DNA from: Planctomycetota bacterium
Lineage (GTDB): Bacteria > Planctomycetota > UBA8742 > UBA2392
Direction: 5' to 3'
NCBI GenBank assembly: GCA_019912315.1
Contig: JAIOJA010000077.1
Coordinates: forward strand, 16,259 to 80,258
DNA: 64,000 nt
Shown: positions 51,271-61,879 of the stretch, in pieces
How the letters are laid out: every line of letters starts with the position of its first letter
Position numbering within the stretch: the stretch's first letter is position 1
The notes under the pieces: generated by a model
The model's input: the letters and a program-made list of their open reading frames with translations, nothing else
Database searches by the model: none
What the model was told of the DNA's origin: nothing
Made by a program: the position numbers and the translations under genes

Positions 51271-51323
51271 AATGAGCAAGGCAGCCGGCGGTATGGCCCC
51301 ACCGACCGGCTGCCGCACTCATT
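51271..51323 (+). promoter_or_regulatory. Composite hairpin in the barrel-gene leader
   Basis: AATGAG / CTCATT outer helix, a 3x3 internal loop, then GGCAGCCGG / CCGGCTGCC and CGGT / ACCG with a one-base bulge and 8-nt loop. It lies in the roughly 190-nt leader between the sigma-54 start and ATG 51422. Positions 51018-51208 contain no supported gene. Confidence 0.55.
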
Positions 51324-51421
51324 GCGGGGGCTGCTTGTATCCATGTGCGGGCACGTCTAACCTGTCCGCACGCCGATAACGCAAACCGGCGCCACCCCGG
51401 CACCCCCTCGAGGCAGTAACC

Positions 51422-52630
51422 ATGTGTAAGTGGCTAGTGATGTTGCTTCTGTTGGTTTCGGCGCCGCTTGCCGCACAGGACGGCGGCGGCAATCCGTCGG
51501 ACGGCACGGACCCATCCAATGAAGATGACGCGGTCGACCCGTGGGCAGACTTCGAAGTCGGCGGCACGGCCGACGGCGCCTACCTGCCCCTGACCCTGGG
51601 ACGAGATCGCACCGGGCTGGGGTTGCGCGCGCGCGGCTCATTCGGCTGGGACAGCAACATATTCAAGGAGGACCGCAACGAGGACAACGCCCTGTTTATC
51701 GACGGAGCCGCGCAGACTTACGTCGGGTTGAACCTGGGGCTGTTCGCCTTGGGCGCGCGGGCGGCCATTGCCGGGCGCCTGCACTTCGGCGAGCCCGATG
51801 CCGACCTGTGGGATCTCAAGCTGGGTGGGTTCTTCAAGATGCCTTACAGCGGCGGGTTCGGCTTCGGGATCAGCGCCGATGTGCTGTATCAGCAACTTCA
51901 AACCTACGAGATCACGGGGCCCCTGACGCGCCAGGATGACCTGCGCGCGGCCGGCGCGATTGCCCGTGCACACATCGGGTACCAGGTGGCCTTCGTTATC
52001 TTTGAACTGGGCGTTACAGGCCAGACCACGGACTTCACCGAAGAGCGCGACTTGCCAAGTGTCGACAGTTGGACCATCGGCGCGGACTTCGGTGTTTACT
52101 TCAGCATCTTCAACTTTCTTGAACTGCACCCGTACGTGGCCTTTGACTACGAGTGGTTCCGGGATCAGTTTGATCGCCAGGACGACGGCACGATTCTCAG
52201 CGACGAAGACAGGCTCCAGCTTCTGACGTTCAGCTACGGATCTGACTTCGCGTTGAACCTGCCCTTCATTGAAGCCGCCGGCCGGGTTTACAGTGTTCGC
52301 CAGGATGACTCCGCGGCCGGGTATAATCGCTATTGGCAGTACGGCGTGCGTGGCGCCCTGGATTTGAACCTGGTGGGCGCGGTACGCCTGACGGTCGGCG
52401 CGCACTTCTGGACGCGCGAATATGATGACCGCCTGGATACGGACGATGCAACGGCCGCGGCGAAGACTGTCCATGAACGATACCTGCGCGGGTTCGTTGA
52501 GTTGGCCTGGAACTTCTGGATGTTCTTCGATGTCGGTGTGCGCTACAGCTATGAGCGTCGCGCCAGCGACATCGACAACAACGGGTACGCCGCGCACAGC
52601 GTGACGGGGTTCCTGGAGATCAGCTGGTAA
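51422..52630 (+). CDS. Predicted outer-membrane beta-barrel protein
   Basis: 402 aa. Signal peptide MCKWLVMLLLLVSAPLAAQ, then a Gly/Asp-rich linker and alternating amphipathic strands with many aromatic girdle residues (for example FGFGISADVLYQQLQTY, VGVRYSYERRAS), ending FLEISW with an aromatic terminal residue as barrel proteins do. About 16 strand-like stretches. No family recognised; a porin-like or Porin-family/OmpL47-like barrel is possible. Its stop overlaps the kinase start (TAATG). Confidence 0.7.
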   Translation: MCKWLVMLLLLVSAPLAAQDGGGNPSDGTDPSNEDDAVDPWADFEVGGTADGAYLPLTLGRDRTGLGLRARGSFGWDSNIFKEDRNEDNALFIDGAAQTYVGLNLGLFALGARAAIAGRLHFGEPDADLWDLKLGGFFKMPYSGGFGFGISADVLYQQLQTYEITGPLTRQDDLRAAGAIARAHIGYQVAFVIFELGVTGQTTDFTEERDLPSVDSWTIGADFGVYFSIFNFLELHPYVAFDYEWFRDQFDRQDDGTILSDEDRLQLLTFSYGSDFALNLPFIEAAGRVYSVRQDDSAAGYNRYWQYGVRGALDLNLVGAVRLTVGAHFWTREYDDRLDTDDATAAAKTVHERYLRGFVELAWNFWMFFDVGVRYSYERRASDIDNNGYAAHSVTGFLEISW

Positions 52631-53939
52631 TGGAGATGCCCGGCAAGCACACGGGGGTTCTGCTCGGCTGGGCGTTCACGATGATCATGGCGGGCGCGCT
52701 CTTGGTGGGCGCGCTTGCCGCTTACGGCTTCATCAAATCCGGCTACGAAGAGCAGCTTGATCGCCGCCTGCGCAGCTACGCCGCGACCTCGGCCGCCAGC
52801 ATCAGCGCCGGGGCCTTGGACCAGATGACGGCCGAGGATGTGCCGCTTGCGGACCTTTACCGCGAGCGTCTGAAAGCACTGAAAAAATACAGCGGTGTGC
52901 GGCGTGCGGCGATCCTGAGGCGCGACGGGACACTGATGGTGGACACGGAAGACGACACCGCCTTCGGCACGCGCGACTACGGGTTCGCGACGGACGCCAA
53001 CGAGCTGGAACAGAGCTTCACCGAGGGCCCCGTGGCCACGATCGTCTACGAGGATGAAGGCGGGCGCGTGTACCGGAACGGCTTCGCGCCGGTGCTTGAC
53101 GACGAAGGCAATCCCAGCGAATTCGCAGTCGCGGTGGAACTTGAGGCCGACTACACCGACAAGCTCGACGCCGTGGCCTGGACCATGGGATTGACGGTTG
53201 CCTGTGTCTTCGTCGTCACGTTTGCGGCCGCGCTCTTGCTGGCGGGTGCCTGGAATCGGCTGCAGCGTGATCTTGCGAAGCAGACGCGTCTGGCAGAGCA
53301 GGCCCAGTTCAGCGCGGGCATGGCCCACCAGATCAAGAATCCCCTGGCGGCGCTGCGCGGCTACGTGGAACTGCTGGCGCGAGGATTACACGAGCCGGCG
53401 CAGAAGCAGATCGCCGACAAGCTTGTCAGCGAAATCACGGCGCTGGACCGGATCGTGCGTGACTTCCTGCAGTTCAGTCGCGGTGCCCATGGGTCGATTG
53501 AGCGCATTACGCTGGAAGCTGCCCTGCGCCCCGTAGTTGAATCGGCGCGCTCGACAGGCGGAAGCAACGTTGAAGTCGCTGCACTCAACTTGCCTGCTGT
53601 GGAAGTTGAAGTCGATTCAACGGCGCTTCGTGAAGCGTTATCGAACGTCGCAGTGAATGCTGCCGAAGCTTTGCGTGAAGATGGCGGCAAGTTGACGGTT
53701 CGCGCCAACGCCAACGGGCGCTTCGTGACAGTCGAGTTCGAAGACAACGGGCCGGGAATCCCCGAAGAAGTCAGGCCAGGACTGTTCGAGCCATTCGTAA
53801 CAGGCAAAGCGGACGGAACGGGGCTGGGACTGCCGATCGCGCGCAGGTTGCTGCGCGATCTTGGCGGAGACTTGGAAATGGTTCGCAGCGATTCAACAGG
53901 TACCATGTTTCGCGCAACTTTCGTGCGGGAGGCCGACTA

Positions 53940-53940
<1 letters not shown>
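52630..53940 (+). CDS. Membrane sensor histidine kinase
   Basis: 436 aa. TM1 about residues 10-33, an exported sensor of about 145 residues, TM2 about 177-200, then HisKA with FSAGMAHQIKNPLAAL (phospho-acceptor His233) and HATPase with N box NVAVNAAEAL, G1 DNGPGI, and GTGLGLPIARRLL. Fits NtrB/ZraS-type kinases paired with sigma-54 activators. Overlaps the regulator start by one base (TAGTG). Its sensor domain has no recognised ligand motif. Confidence 0.93.
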
Positions 53941-55263
<1,323 letters not shown>

Positions 55264-55286
<23 letters not shown>

Positions 55287-56019
55287 TCTCGTGCGACTCG
55301 CACTGGTGCTAGTACTTGCGCTTTGCGCGAGCGGTGCCGTGTTGGCGGATCCCGACTACAAGACACTGAAGGACGACATAAAGAAGCTCGAGAAGACCGT
55401 GCAGGATGCGCGCTCGGAGCGCGCGGACGCCGACAAGAAACTGACCGAGAACCGCCAGGCGCAGAAGAAGCCCGGCGCCGATCTGGCGGCCCTGAAAAAA
55501 GAAGCAACAACACTGGCCAGGACCGCCGGTGAAAAGGCCGACGCGTTGAACGATGCGCAGCAGAAGCTGGCGAGCAAGCAGGGCGAACTGCGCGGCACGG
55601 CCGCTTCTCACGCGGTCGCGCAGTTGTCCGCTGCGGGGAGCATCGACGACCGGGTGGGCGAGGCGACCAACGCCCTGGACGACTGGCGAGGCGCACTGGG
55701 CAGTCTGCCGGAGGTGCCGCAATTGCGGTCGCTTGACGGGAATGAAGACCCGGAGGTACAGGCGTCGATCCGCAAGCAGGACAAAAAGGCGCTGGAGAGT
55801 TTCGTCGGCTGGACCGACGGTGAAGAGTCGCGCATCGATACAGAAATCAAACAGGTGAAGCAGATCATTGACGCCAAGCCGAAGCTCGTCGGGTCCGAGG
55901 ACGGCGGCGCGAGTCTGGTGTCCGATGCGGAGTCGCTGAAGAAGACCCTTGAGGACCGCAAGAAACGTGTGGTCGAATTGCGCAAGACGGCGCAGGACCG
56001 GATCAAGGGCATCAAGTAG
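55264..56019 (+). CDS. Exported coiled-coil protein
   Basis: 251 aa. Signal peptide LVRLALVLVLALCASGAVLA, then charged helices rich in heptad-like K/E/A/L patterns (TLKDDIKKLEKTVQDARSER, ...DAESLKKTLEDRKKRVVEL). No family recognised. ATG 55264 lies inside the regulator's end, so expression is coupled. Likely periplasmic. Confidence 0.7.
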
Positions 56020-56046
56020 AATGCGTCTCGACGTGGGGACGTCAGC

Positions 56047-57894
56047 ATGACCGTGAAATCCATTCTGATGGCAGGCTTGCTTATCGCGCTGGCGATGCCG
56101 TTCGCGCGTGTCGAGCCGATTCACGCCCTCGCCCGTGAGAAGGGCGATCTTCGCTGGGAGCTGGAGCCCGCGCAGTACCTGCACTATGCCGTCGAAACGC
56201 AGGCGGGCGCAGGCGAAGAGGCCGACCCCAAGCCCAACCTTCAGTACGTCCACTTCATGGGCTATGAGATCGACGCCAGCGGGCGTGCCGCCGACCGCAC
56301 CCGCCCTTGGGTGTTCGAGGAAATCCTGTTCCAGCTTGCGGCATACGTCCCGGGCGCTGAGCAGCGCGCCGAAGACACCTGGGAAAACACCTGGGTGTTC
56401 GACAAGGTCTCCGCTACCCAGGCCCTGGACGTCACATCGAAGTGGGAATTCAAGGATCGTGCCGGACATGACGGCGCCGATTGCGCCCGCATCGTCGGAA
56501 CGCACAGGCTGACATCCGCCACGCCGGAAGCACCGACCCGCTGGACCAGGTTTGAGGTAACAACGGAAAGCTGGTTCGACGATAAGCTGCACTTGTTGCA
56601 GGGTTTCAAGCTGGCCTTGCGCAGCGCGAAGCAGGAGCCGGACCCGAATGCGGAAGGCGAATCCCTGGCCAGGAATTACGCCTGGGATGCGACGTTTAAA
56701 CTCAAACGCAGCATGGATTCCGCCGACACCGAGGCCCTCAGGAAGAAAGTTGACCTCGCCATCTTCAACGGCGTTGAGCGCCTGTGGGCCCAGCGTAACA
56801 AAGAGGGTTACTGGCCCTACGGCAACCACATTCGTGGCGGTACGGCCCTGGCGCTGCTCGCGCTGCTGATGTGCGGTGAAGAGCCGGACGACCCGCGCAT
56901 CACGGAGGCGTTCGCCCTGTTGAAAGAGACGGAATTCGAAACGGTGTATGACGTCGCGGTCTCCCTGATGGCCTACGAGGCCAAGTACATCAGCAAGCAG
57001 GAGCGCGAGTCGTTTCTGAAGGGCGGTGAGGCGGGCGATACCGCGCGCAAACTCAGCAAGGACGACCAGGCAGAAGTGCAGCGCCTGACGGACTGGCTGA
57101 TCGACAATCGCAACGAGCCGAATGAAATGTGGAACTACAAGCGCAACCACGCCGACAACGCGACGCGCTACGACTACTCGGTTACCCAGTATGCCTTGCT
57201 GGGGCTGGGATCGGCCATGCGCTGCAACGTGAAGCTGCCGGCCGGCTACCTGCGCGAACTGATCAACCGACTGCGGCGCGAGCAGGCGCAGGACGGCCCG
57301 GAAGTCAAACGCGTGATCGGCTACGAGCCCGGCAAGAAGAAACGTGGCAAGCGCGGTGAAGACAAAGTCACCTACTCGACAAAGACCGTGAAGGCGCGCG
57401 GCTGGAGCTATTACACCGCCACCAGTTACAACCGCGATACGGGCGACACCAGCGCCTACGGGTCCATGACGTGCGCGGGTATCACCTGCCTGATTTCGGC
57501 GCTGGATATCGCGGGGAACATGGATGAAGACACCCGCCGCGACGAGTTCGGCAATGGCGCCCAGTTCAAGCAGTGGGTGCGAGATGCCGAGGCGTCCCTC
57601 GAGGGCGGGCTGACGTGGATGGAACACTGGTTCAGCATCACGCGCAACCCGAACCACGGGCGCGGCTGGTACTACTACTATCTGTACGGCGTCGAGCGCA
57701 TCTACATGCTCGCGGACGTCCGCTACGCAGGCACCCACGACTGGTATCACGAAGGCGCGGCGGCACTCGCGTGCCTTCAGGATGCCAACGGCGGGTGGGG
57801 CAACGCCGTGGACACCAGCTTCGCGCTGCTGTTCCTGAAAAAGGGGACTGTGCGTCTCCGCAAGCCTGTCTACACGGGCAGCCCCAAAGATTGA
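56047..57894 (+). CDS. Secreted alpha/alpha-toroid protein 1 (prenyltransferase/squalene-oxidase-repeat-like)
   Basis: 615 aa. Signal peptide to about residue 28 (LLIALAMPFARVEPIHALA). The N-terminal 215 residues are a beta-rich domain; from about residue 230 the toroid repeats begin (AIFNGVERLWAQRNKEGYW, GTALALLALLMCGEE, VSLMAYEAKYISKQE) and end in NGGWGNAVDTSFALLFLKKGT, a common closing motif of such proteins in Planctomycetota. A catalytic DxDD motif is not evident, so it is probably a binding or scaffold protein. Paralogue of the next gene. Confidence 0.75.
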   Translation: MTVKSILMAGLLIALAMPFARVEPIHALAREKGDLRWELEPAQYLHYAVETQAGAGEEADPKPNLQYVHFMGYEIDASGRAADRTRPWVFEEILFQLAAYVPGAEQRAEDTWENTWVFDKVSATQALDVTSKWEFKDRAGHDGADCARIVGTHRLTSATPEAPTRWTRFEVTTESWFDDKLHLLQGFKLALRSAKQEPDPNAEGESLARNYAWDATFKLKRSMDSADTEALRKKVDLAIFNGVERLWAQRNKEGYWPYGNHIRGGTALALLALLMCGEEPDDPRITEAFALLKETEFETVYDVAVSLMAYEAKYISKQERESFLKGGEAGDTARKLSKDDQAEVQRLTDWLIDNRNEPNEMWNYKRNHADNATRYDYSVTQYALLGLGSAMRCNVKLPAGYLRELINRLRREQAQDGPEVKRVIGYEPGKKKRGKRGEDKVTYSTKTVKARGWSYYTATSYNRDTGDTSAYGSMTCAGITCLISALDIAGNMDEDTRRDEFGNGAQFKQWVRDAEASLEGGLTWMEHWFSITRNPNHGRGWYYYYLYGVERIYMLADVRYAGTHDWYHEGAAALACLQDANGGWGNAVDTSFALLFLKKGTVRLRKPVYTGSPKD

Positions 57895-57901
57895 TCAGCC
57901 C

Positions 57902-57917
57902 CGGCGCACCCCTTGCT
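57902..57917 (+). promoter_or_regulatory. Predicted sigma-54 promoter of the second toroid gene
   Basis: CGGCGCACCCCTTGCT matches TGGCACnnnnnTTGCW at 9 of 11 fixed positions, with GG (57903-57904) and GC (57915-57916) 10 bp apart, about 110 bp before ATG 58026. Weaker than the site at 51209; a partial GCCTGT / ACGGGC repeat lies just upstream near 57864. Confidence 0.45.
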
Positions 57918-58025
57918 CGAATTCAGTACGATTGGTGGTAACAAGGCTTGTGCGAAATGTCGCCACGAGTATTGTTGACCCCTCAAGCAATTGTCACAGG
58001 TCTGCATACACACGGGGAGGGTGTC

Positions 58026-59888
58026 ATGCGACGTCTACTGGGCAGCGCGCTATGCGCGCTCGTGATGCTTGGGTTCAGCGTTGGGCAGAGCGCCGCCAAC
58101 GAAGTGGACCCTTTGCAGCGCAATCCGCGCTTTGAACTGGAATGGAAAACTCCGCCAACGACGTACCTTCATTACAAGGTGGCGTCGCAGGAGCAGATCG
58201 ACGCGCCGGAGCCCGTTGCCGCGGGGGTGATCAATGAAACACCCGCCCTGCCGTACGCGCACTTCTTCGGCTACGAGTTTGACGACACGGGCGCCCTGTA
58301 CCCGATCCACATGCCCTTCGAGCCCGAGGACGTGCTGATCCAGTTTGCGATGCAGATTCCGGACAAGAAGTGTTCCAGCGGTTTCGAGTGGGAGCGCGCC
58401 TGGAACATGGACCGCCTCTACCTGCTTCCAGGGCTCGGGCTCGACAGCAAGTACATCGTCGGCGACGGTGAAACCGTCGGCGGCGCCGAGTGCGTTCTGC
58501 TTTCCGGCACGCACGATCTTACACCGCCCGAGCGCGAGCCCGCCGAAGGCGACGTTCGCTGGTTCAACTTCAAGGCCCAGACTTCCGCCTGGTTCAACAT
58601 CGAGGAAGGACGGCTGCAGGCGGCCGAGATCACTGTCCATGCGGCCCGTTGGCGCGCCAAGGCGACCAACGTTGCTGCGGCGCGCATGGAGTGGCACTGG
58701 AAAGTGCGATACGAGTTCGCCAGCGATTTCGACAGCACCGCCGGGCGCTACCTCAACGACAAGGTTACCAGCGCGATTGCCAACGGCGCCGAGTACCTGG
58801 CCAAGCTTCAGGGCGCCGACAAGTCCTGGGCTTATGGTGCGCACAAGCGCGGCGGCAGCGGGCTTGCGCTGCTGACGCTGTTGACCTGTGACGTGCCCGC
58901 CGCGGATGAGCGAATTGTCGCCGGGTTCGAAGCGCTGAAAGCCATGGAGATGGAGGACAGCTACGCCGTCGCTGTTTCCCTGATGGCTTATGAGGCGAAG
59001 TACATCACGGAGGCAGAGCGCCGCGCGTACTTGAGCGACCCGGAAAAGTTTCCTGAGTTCAAGCGCGAGCTCAGCGACGAGGACCGCGCCGAAATGCAGC
59101 GTCTGGTGGACTGGCTGAGCGAGCATCAGAACGCCAAAAACCCGTTCTGGAACTACACCGAAAACCCCGAAACCCAGCGCTTTGATTTCAGCAACACCCA
59201 GTACGCGCTGCTGGGGCTCGCCGCCGCGCTGCGTTGCAGGATCGCGATTCCCGTCGGCATCATCGGCAAGCTGGTCAGCGAAGTCGTCGCCTACCAACAG
59301 CCCGACGGACCGAAGGTCAAGCGCATCGTTGGATACAAACCGCCCAAAGACAACTCGCGCAAAGGGCGCAGCACCAGTTCCAGCAAGCCGGGCAAGGCCC
59401 GTGGCTGGGCCTACGCCACGAAGGCCAAGTGGGATCGCTACACGGAAGCGGGCGACGCCTACGGCTCCATGACGACGGCCGGCCTGACGTGCCTTCTCGT
59501 CGGCATGGACATTGTGGACGGCATGGATGCCGGGCAACTGAAGAACGAATTCGGCAGCCAGGCCGAGCAACTGAAGTGGAAGAAGGCCGCCGACGAAAGC
59601 CTTGAAGACGGGCTGTGCTGGCTGGAGAACTGGTTCAGTGTTACTCGCAACCCCAACAAGGGGCGCCACTGGTATCTCTATTACCTGTACGGGCTTGAGC
59701 GCGTGATGATGCTTGCGCAGACGCACCGACTTGGCGCGCACGACTGGTACGCCGAGGGCGCCAGCGTGCTGGTCACGATTCAGGGCGACAACGGCGCTTG
59801 GGGCACCATGCCGGATACCTGCTTCGCGTTGCTGTTTCTGAAGAAGGGAACAGTGCCTTCGCGGCGCGTCACAACCGGAAGCAAGTAA
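58026..59888 (+). CDS. Secreted alpha/alpha-toroid protein 2, paralogue
   Basis: 620 aa. Signal peptide LLGSALCALVMLGFSVGQSAA. Same layout as the preceding gene: N-terminal beta-rich domain (WKTPPTTYLHYKV...), toroid repeats from about residue 240 (GAEYLAKLQGADKSWAYG, LALLTLLTCDVP, VSLMAYEAKYITEAE) and the end DNGAWGTMPDTCFALLFLKKGT. Conserved VSLMAYEAKYI and WFSVTRNPNKGRHWYLYYLYGLER in both paralogues mark a shared core. ATG 58026 follows GGGGAGGGTGTC; a GTG frame from 57948 is rejected. Confidence 0.78.
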   Translation: MRRLLGSALCALVMLGFSVGQSAANEVDPLQRNPRFELEWKTPPTTYLHYKVASQEQIDAPEPVAAGVINETPALPYAHFFGYEFDDTGALYPIHMPFEPEDVLIQFAMQIPDKKCSSGFEWERAWNMDRLYLLPGLGLDSKYIVGDGETVGGAECVLLSGTHDLTPPEREPAEGDVRWFNFKAQTSAWFNIEEGRLQAAEITVHAARWRAKATNVAAARMEWHWKVRYEFASDFDSTAGRYLNDKVTSAIANGAEYLAKLQGADKSWAYGAHKRGGSGLALLTLLTCDVPAADERIVAGFEALKAMEMEDSYAVAVSLMAYEAKYITEAERRAYLSDPEKFPEFKRELSDEDRAEMQRLVDWLSEHQNAKNPFWNYTENPETQRFDFSNTQYALLGLAAALRCRIAIPVGIIGKLVSEVVAYQQPDGPKVKRIVGYKPPKDNSRKGRSTSSSKPGKARGWAYATKAKWDRYTEAGDAYGSMTTAGLTCLLVGMDIVDGMDAGQLKNEFGSQAEQLKWKKAADESLEDGLCWLENWFSVTRNPNKGRHWYLYYLYGLERVMMLAQTHRLGAHDWYAEGASVLVTIQGDNGAWGTMPDTCFALLFLKKGTVPSRRVTTGSK

Positions 59889-59924
59889 GGCGGGTGCAAC
59901 TGCGCGAAGTCGCACTCGCGGGCG

Positions 59925-60308
59925 CTACTGTGGACTGTTCAGGAATTCCGTCCAGCGGGCGGGTACCGGGCCGCCGAAGCCTTTGACTGGGCGGTTGCGA
60001 TCACGAATCTCGCGGCGCAGCAGGTACTGCTCAGCGACTTCGCTGCCGCTAAGTTGAGCCCGACGCGTGCGGCGCAGCAGAAGCGAGTGAACTTTGGTCT
60101 TCAACAGGTTGTAGAGATAGTACATCCAGACCGCGAAAGCCGCTGCGACCGTGGAGTAGACGAACCAGTAACCGGAGGGCTCGGCTTTGCTGCCTGGGAT
60201 GATCGAGCTGGCCCACATCAACTGCACGCCCCACGCCGCGCCCCAGGTCAGCACTGTCACCATCAGGATGGCGACGGCTGAGGGCGTGTTGACCTCAGCG
60301 TTGTGCAT
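59925..60308 (-). CDS. Small two-helix membrane protein
   Basis: 127 aa from ATG 60308. Two hydrophobic helices (AVAILMVTVLTWGAAWGVQ and YSTVAAAFAVWMYYLYNLL) separated by about 20 residues, then a basic, Arg-rich cytoplasmic tail (LLLRRTRRAQL). No family recognised. Frame extends to 60503, but the added region is mostly non-conserved and overlaps the upstream gene. Confidence 0.6.
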   Translation of the reverse strand: MHNAEVNTPSAVAILMVTVLTWGAAWGVQLMWASSIIPGSKAEPSGYWFVYSTVAAAFAVWMYYLYNLLKTKVHSLLLRRTRRAQLSGSEVAEQYLLRREIRDRNRPVKGFGGPVPARWTEFLNSPQ

Positions 60309-60358
60309 CTTCAGGGCGACAGGGATGTGGGCGGTGCCAAACACGATTTGACTTTCGC

Positions 60359-60574
60359 TTAGTCTGTCGCCTGAGCGAGGCTTGCACGCCGAAGAGCCTT
60401 CACTACTAATGTCAGAAGCACTAAGGCGGGAGCCCCGACATATGCGGCATACCACCCTAGAGACAGGTCCAGCAGCGACATAGGGATTGAAACAAGCATC
60501 CACATGCAGCCGGCCGTCAAAATGACGATCGAGAGGGCGGTCTTGCGCTCATTGCTTTTCGTCGCGTTTGCCAT
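60359..60574 (-). CDS. Small two-helix membrane protein
   Basis: 71 aa. Hydrophobic helices LSIVILTAGCMWMLVSIPMSLL and AAYVGAPALVLLTLVVKAL, with short charged ends (SNERKT at the start, RRASLAQ at the end). Placed between the SPFH gene and the preceding membrane protein, all on the minus strand. No family recognised. Confidence 0.55.
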   Translation of the reverse strand: MANATKSNERKTALSIVILTAGCMWMLVSIPMSLLDLSLGWYAAYVGAPALVLLTLVVKALRRASLAQATD

Positions 60575-60617
60575 CCTTCGCCTATCTGCCCGTCGCTTGC
60601 GCTCCGGGCTCCTGTTC

Positions 60618-61745
60618 TCATGCCTTCACGCCCATTTTGTTTCCGCAGTTTACGCAGAACTTGGCGTCCGGCAGGTTTTCGTGCTGGCACTCTGAGCACT
60701 TCGGCTTTGTGCCCATCTTGAACCCGCACTCGTTGCAGAACTTGGCGTCGCCCTTGACACTGACACCGCACGAGGGGCAGCGCTTCTCAACCAGCATGGC
60801 CTCGCCGCAATGGGTGCAGAAGCGTGCGCCCTTTTCGTTCATTCCCTGGCACTTGGTACAGCTTGCGTACTCCTCCGGTTTCTTGCCCTGCTGCTGCAAC
60901 TGCTGGGTCTGCTGCGGGTTCAGCTGGTTCATCAGCATGCCGGGTATCATCATGCCCATCATCATGCCGGCTGAATTGCCCGTGCCCGGGTTCTTGGCCA
61001 TGTCGCGCATGGCGTCGGCCATCTGGAACTGGGCGTACTTGCTGGGGTCGCCCAATGCACCCATTTCGGCGCGCTTGTCCACGGCCTTCTGGACGCTTTC
61101 CGGCAGGTTGAAGTTGTTGATGAAGAAATCCACCAGCTCAATGCCGAACTTCGCCATGCTGGCGTTCAGGTGCGGCTTCATGGCCTCGGCGAATTCTTTG
61201 TAATGCCCCGGCAGGTCGAGAATCGACTTCATGTTGGTGCCGAGCCAGTCGTTCACGTGGCTGACAATCAGGTCGCGCAGGTAGTCTTCGATCTCGTCTG
61301 TGCGGAACGAATCATCTTGGCCGACCAGGTTGTTGATGAACACCAGCGGCTCGATCACGCGGATCGTGAAGCGCCCGAAGCCACGCACGCGCACCAGCCC
61401 GAAGTCGGTGTCGCGCAGTGTGATCGGCTCTTTCGTGCCCCACTTGAGGTCGGTGAAGGTCTTGGTGTTGACGTAATAGATCTCGGTCCGGATGGGGGAT
61501 TTAAAGCCCCAGGGCAGGGACAGCAGTTTGGTGATGACCGGGATGTTCGCCGTCGTGATGGTGTGGCGCCCCGGGGGGAACACGTCCGCGGCCTTGCCGC
61601 CGGTGCAGAAGATGGCGACCTGGTTCTCGCGCACGATGCACTGCCCGCCCAGCTTGAACTCGGCGCTGCCGCGCTCCGGGATACGGTGGCTGATTTCGTC
61701 GTTGCGCGTTTCCTGGTACTCGATGATCTCAAGGAAAAGGCCCAT
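60618..61745 (-). CDS. SPFH/virion-core (YdjI-like) protein with C-terminal zinc ribbons
   Basis: 375 aa. Residues about 1-230 form the SPFH core (IVRENQVAIFCTGGKAADVFPPGRHTI, FGRFTIRVIEPLVFINNLVG). A Met/Gln-rich linker follows (MMMGMMIPGMLMNQLN), then three CxxC pairs (CTKC/CTHC, CPSC/CNEC, CSEC/CVNC) forming double zinc ribbons. YdjI-like SPFH proteins are membrane-associated and of uncertain function. Encoded alone on the minus strand downstream of repeat material. Confidence 0.82.
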   Translation of the reverse strand: MGLFLEIIEYQETRNDEISHRIPERGSAEFKLGGQCIVRENQVAIFCTGGKAADVFPPGRHTITTANIPVITKLLSLPWGFKSPIRTEIYYVNTKTFTDLKWGTKEPITLRDTDFGLVRVRGFGRFTIRVIEPLVFINNLVGQDDSFRTDEIEDYLRDLIVSHVNDWLGTNMKSILDLPGHYKEFAEAMKPHLNASMAKFGIELVDFFINNFNLPESVQKAVDKRAEMGALGDPSKYAQFQMADAMRDMAKNPGTGNSAGMMMGMMIPGMLMNQLNPQQTQQLQQQGKKPEEYASCTKCQGMNEKGARFCTHCGEAMLVEKRCPSCGVSVKGDAKFCNECGFKMGTKPKCSECQHENLPDAKFCVNCGNKMGVKA

Positions 61746-61756
61746 GTGTGCTCCGC

Positions 61757-61795
61757 GTGACAGGGTTCAGGTTTCAGGTTACAGAGTTCAGGGTT
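61757..61795 (+). repeat. Degenerate heptamer tandem upstream of the SPFH gene
   Basis: About four 7-mers of the GGTTTCA/GGTTACA kind (near 61762-61794), the same unit as in the rpoB-rpoC spacer, but without a convincing hairpin partner. Lies between the SPFH start and the next minus-strand gene. Confidence 0.65.
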
Positions 61796-61879
61796 GTGGC
61801 CCTCGAATCCCGAGCGGAATAGTAACACCCGTGCACGTCGCCGTGCATTCCAAACCTGAGCGTTGAATGGAATCGCGCG

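Noticed and set aside
61746..61879. Promoter and small ORF upstream of the SPFH gene
   Set aside because: The stretch is mostly heptamer repeat; no clear -35/-10 pair or ribosome-binding site was found.
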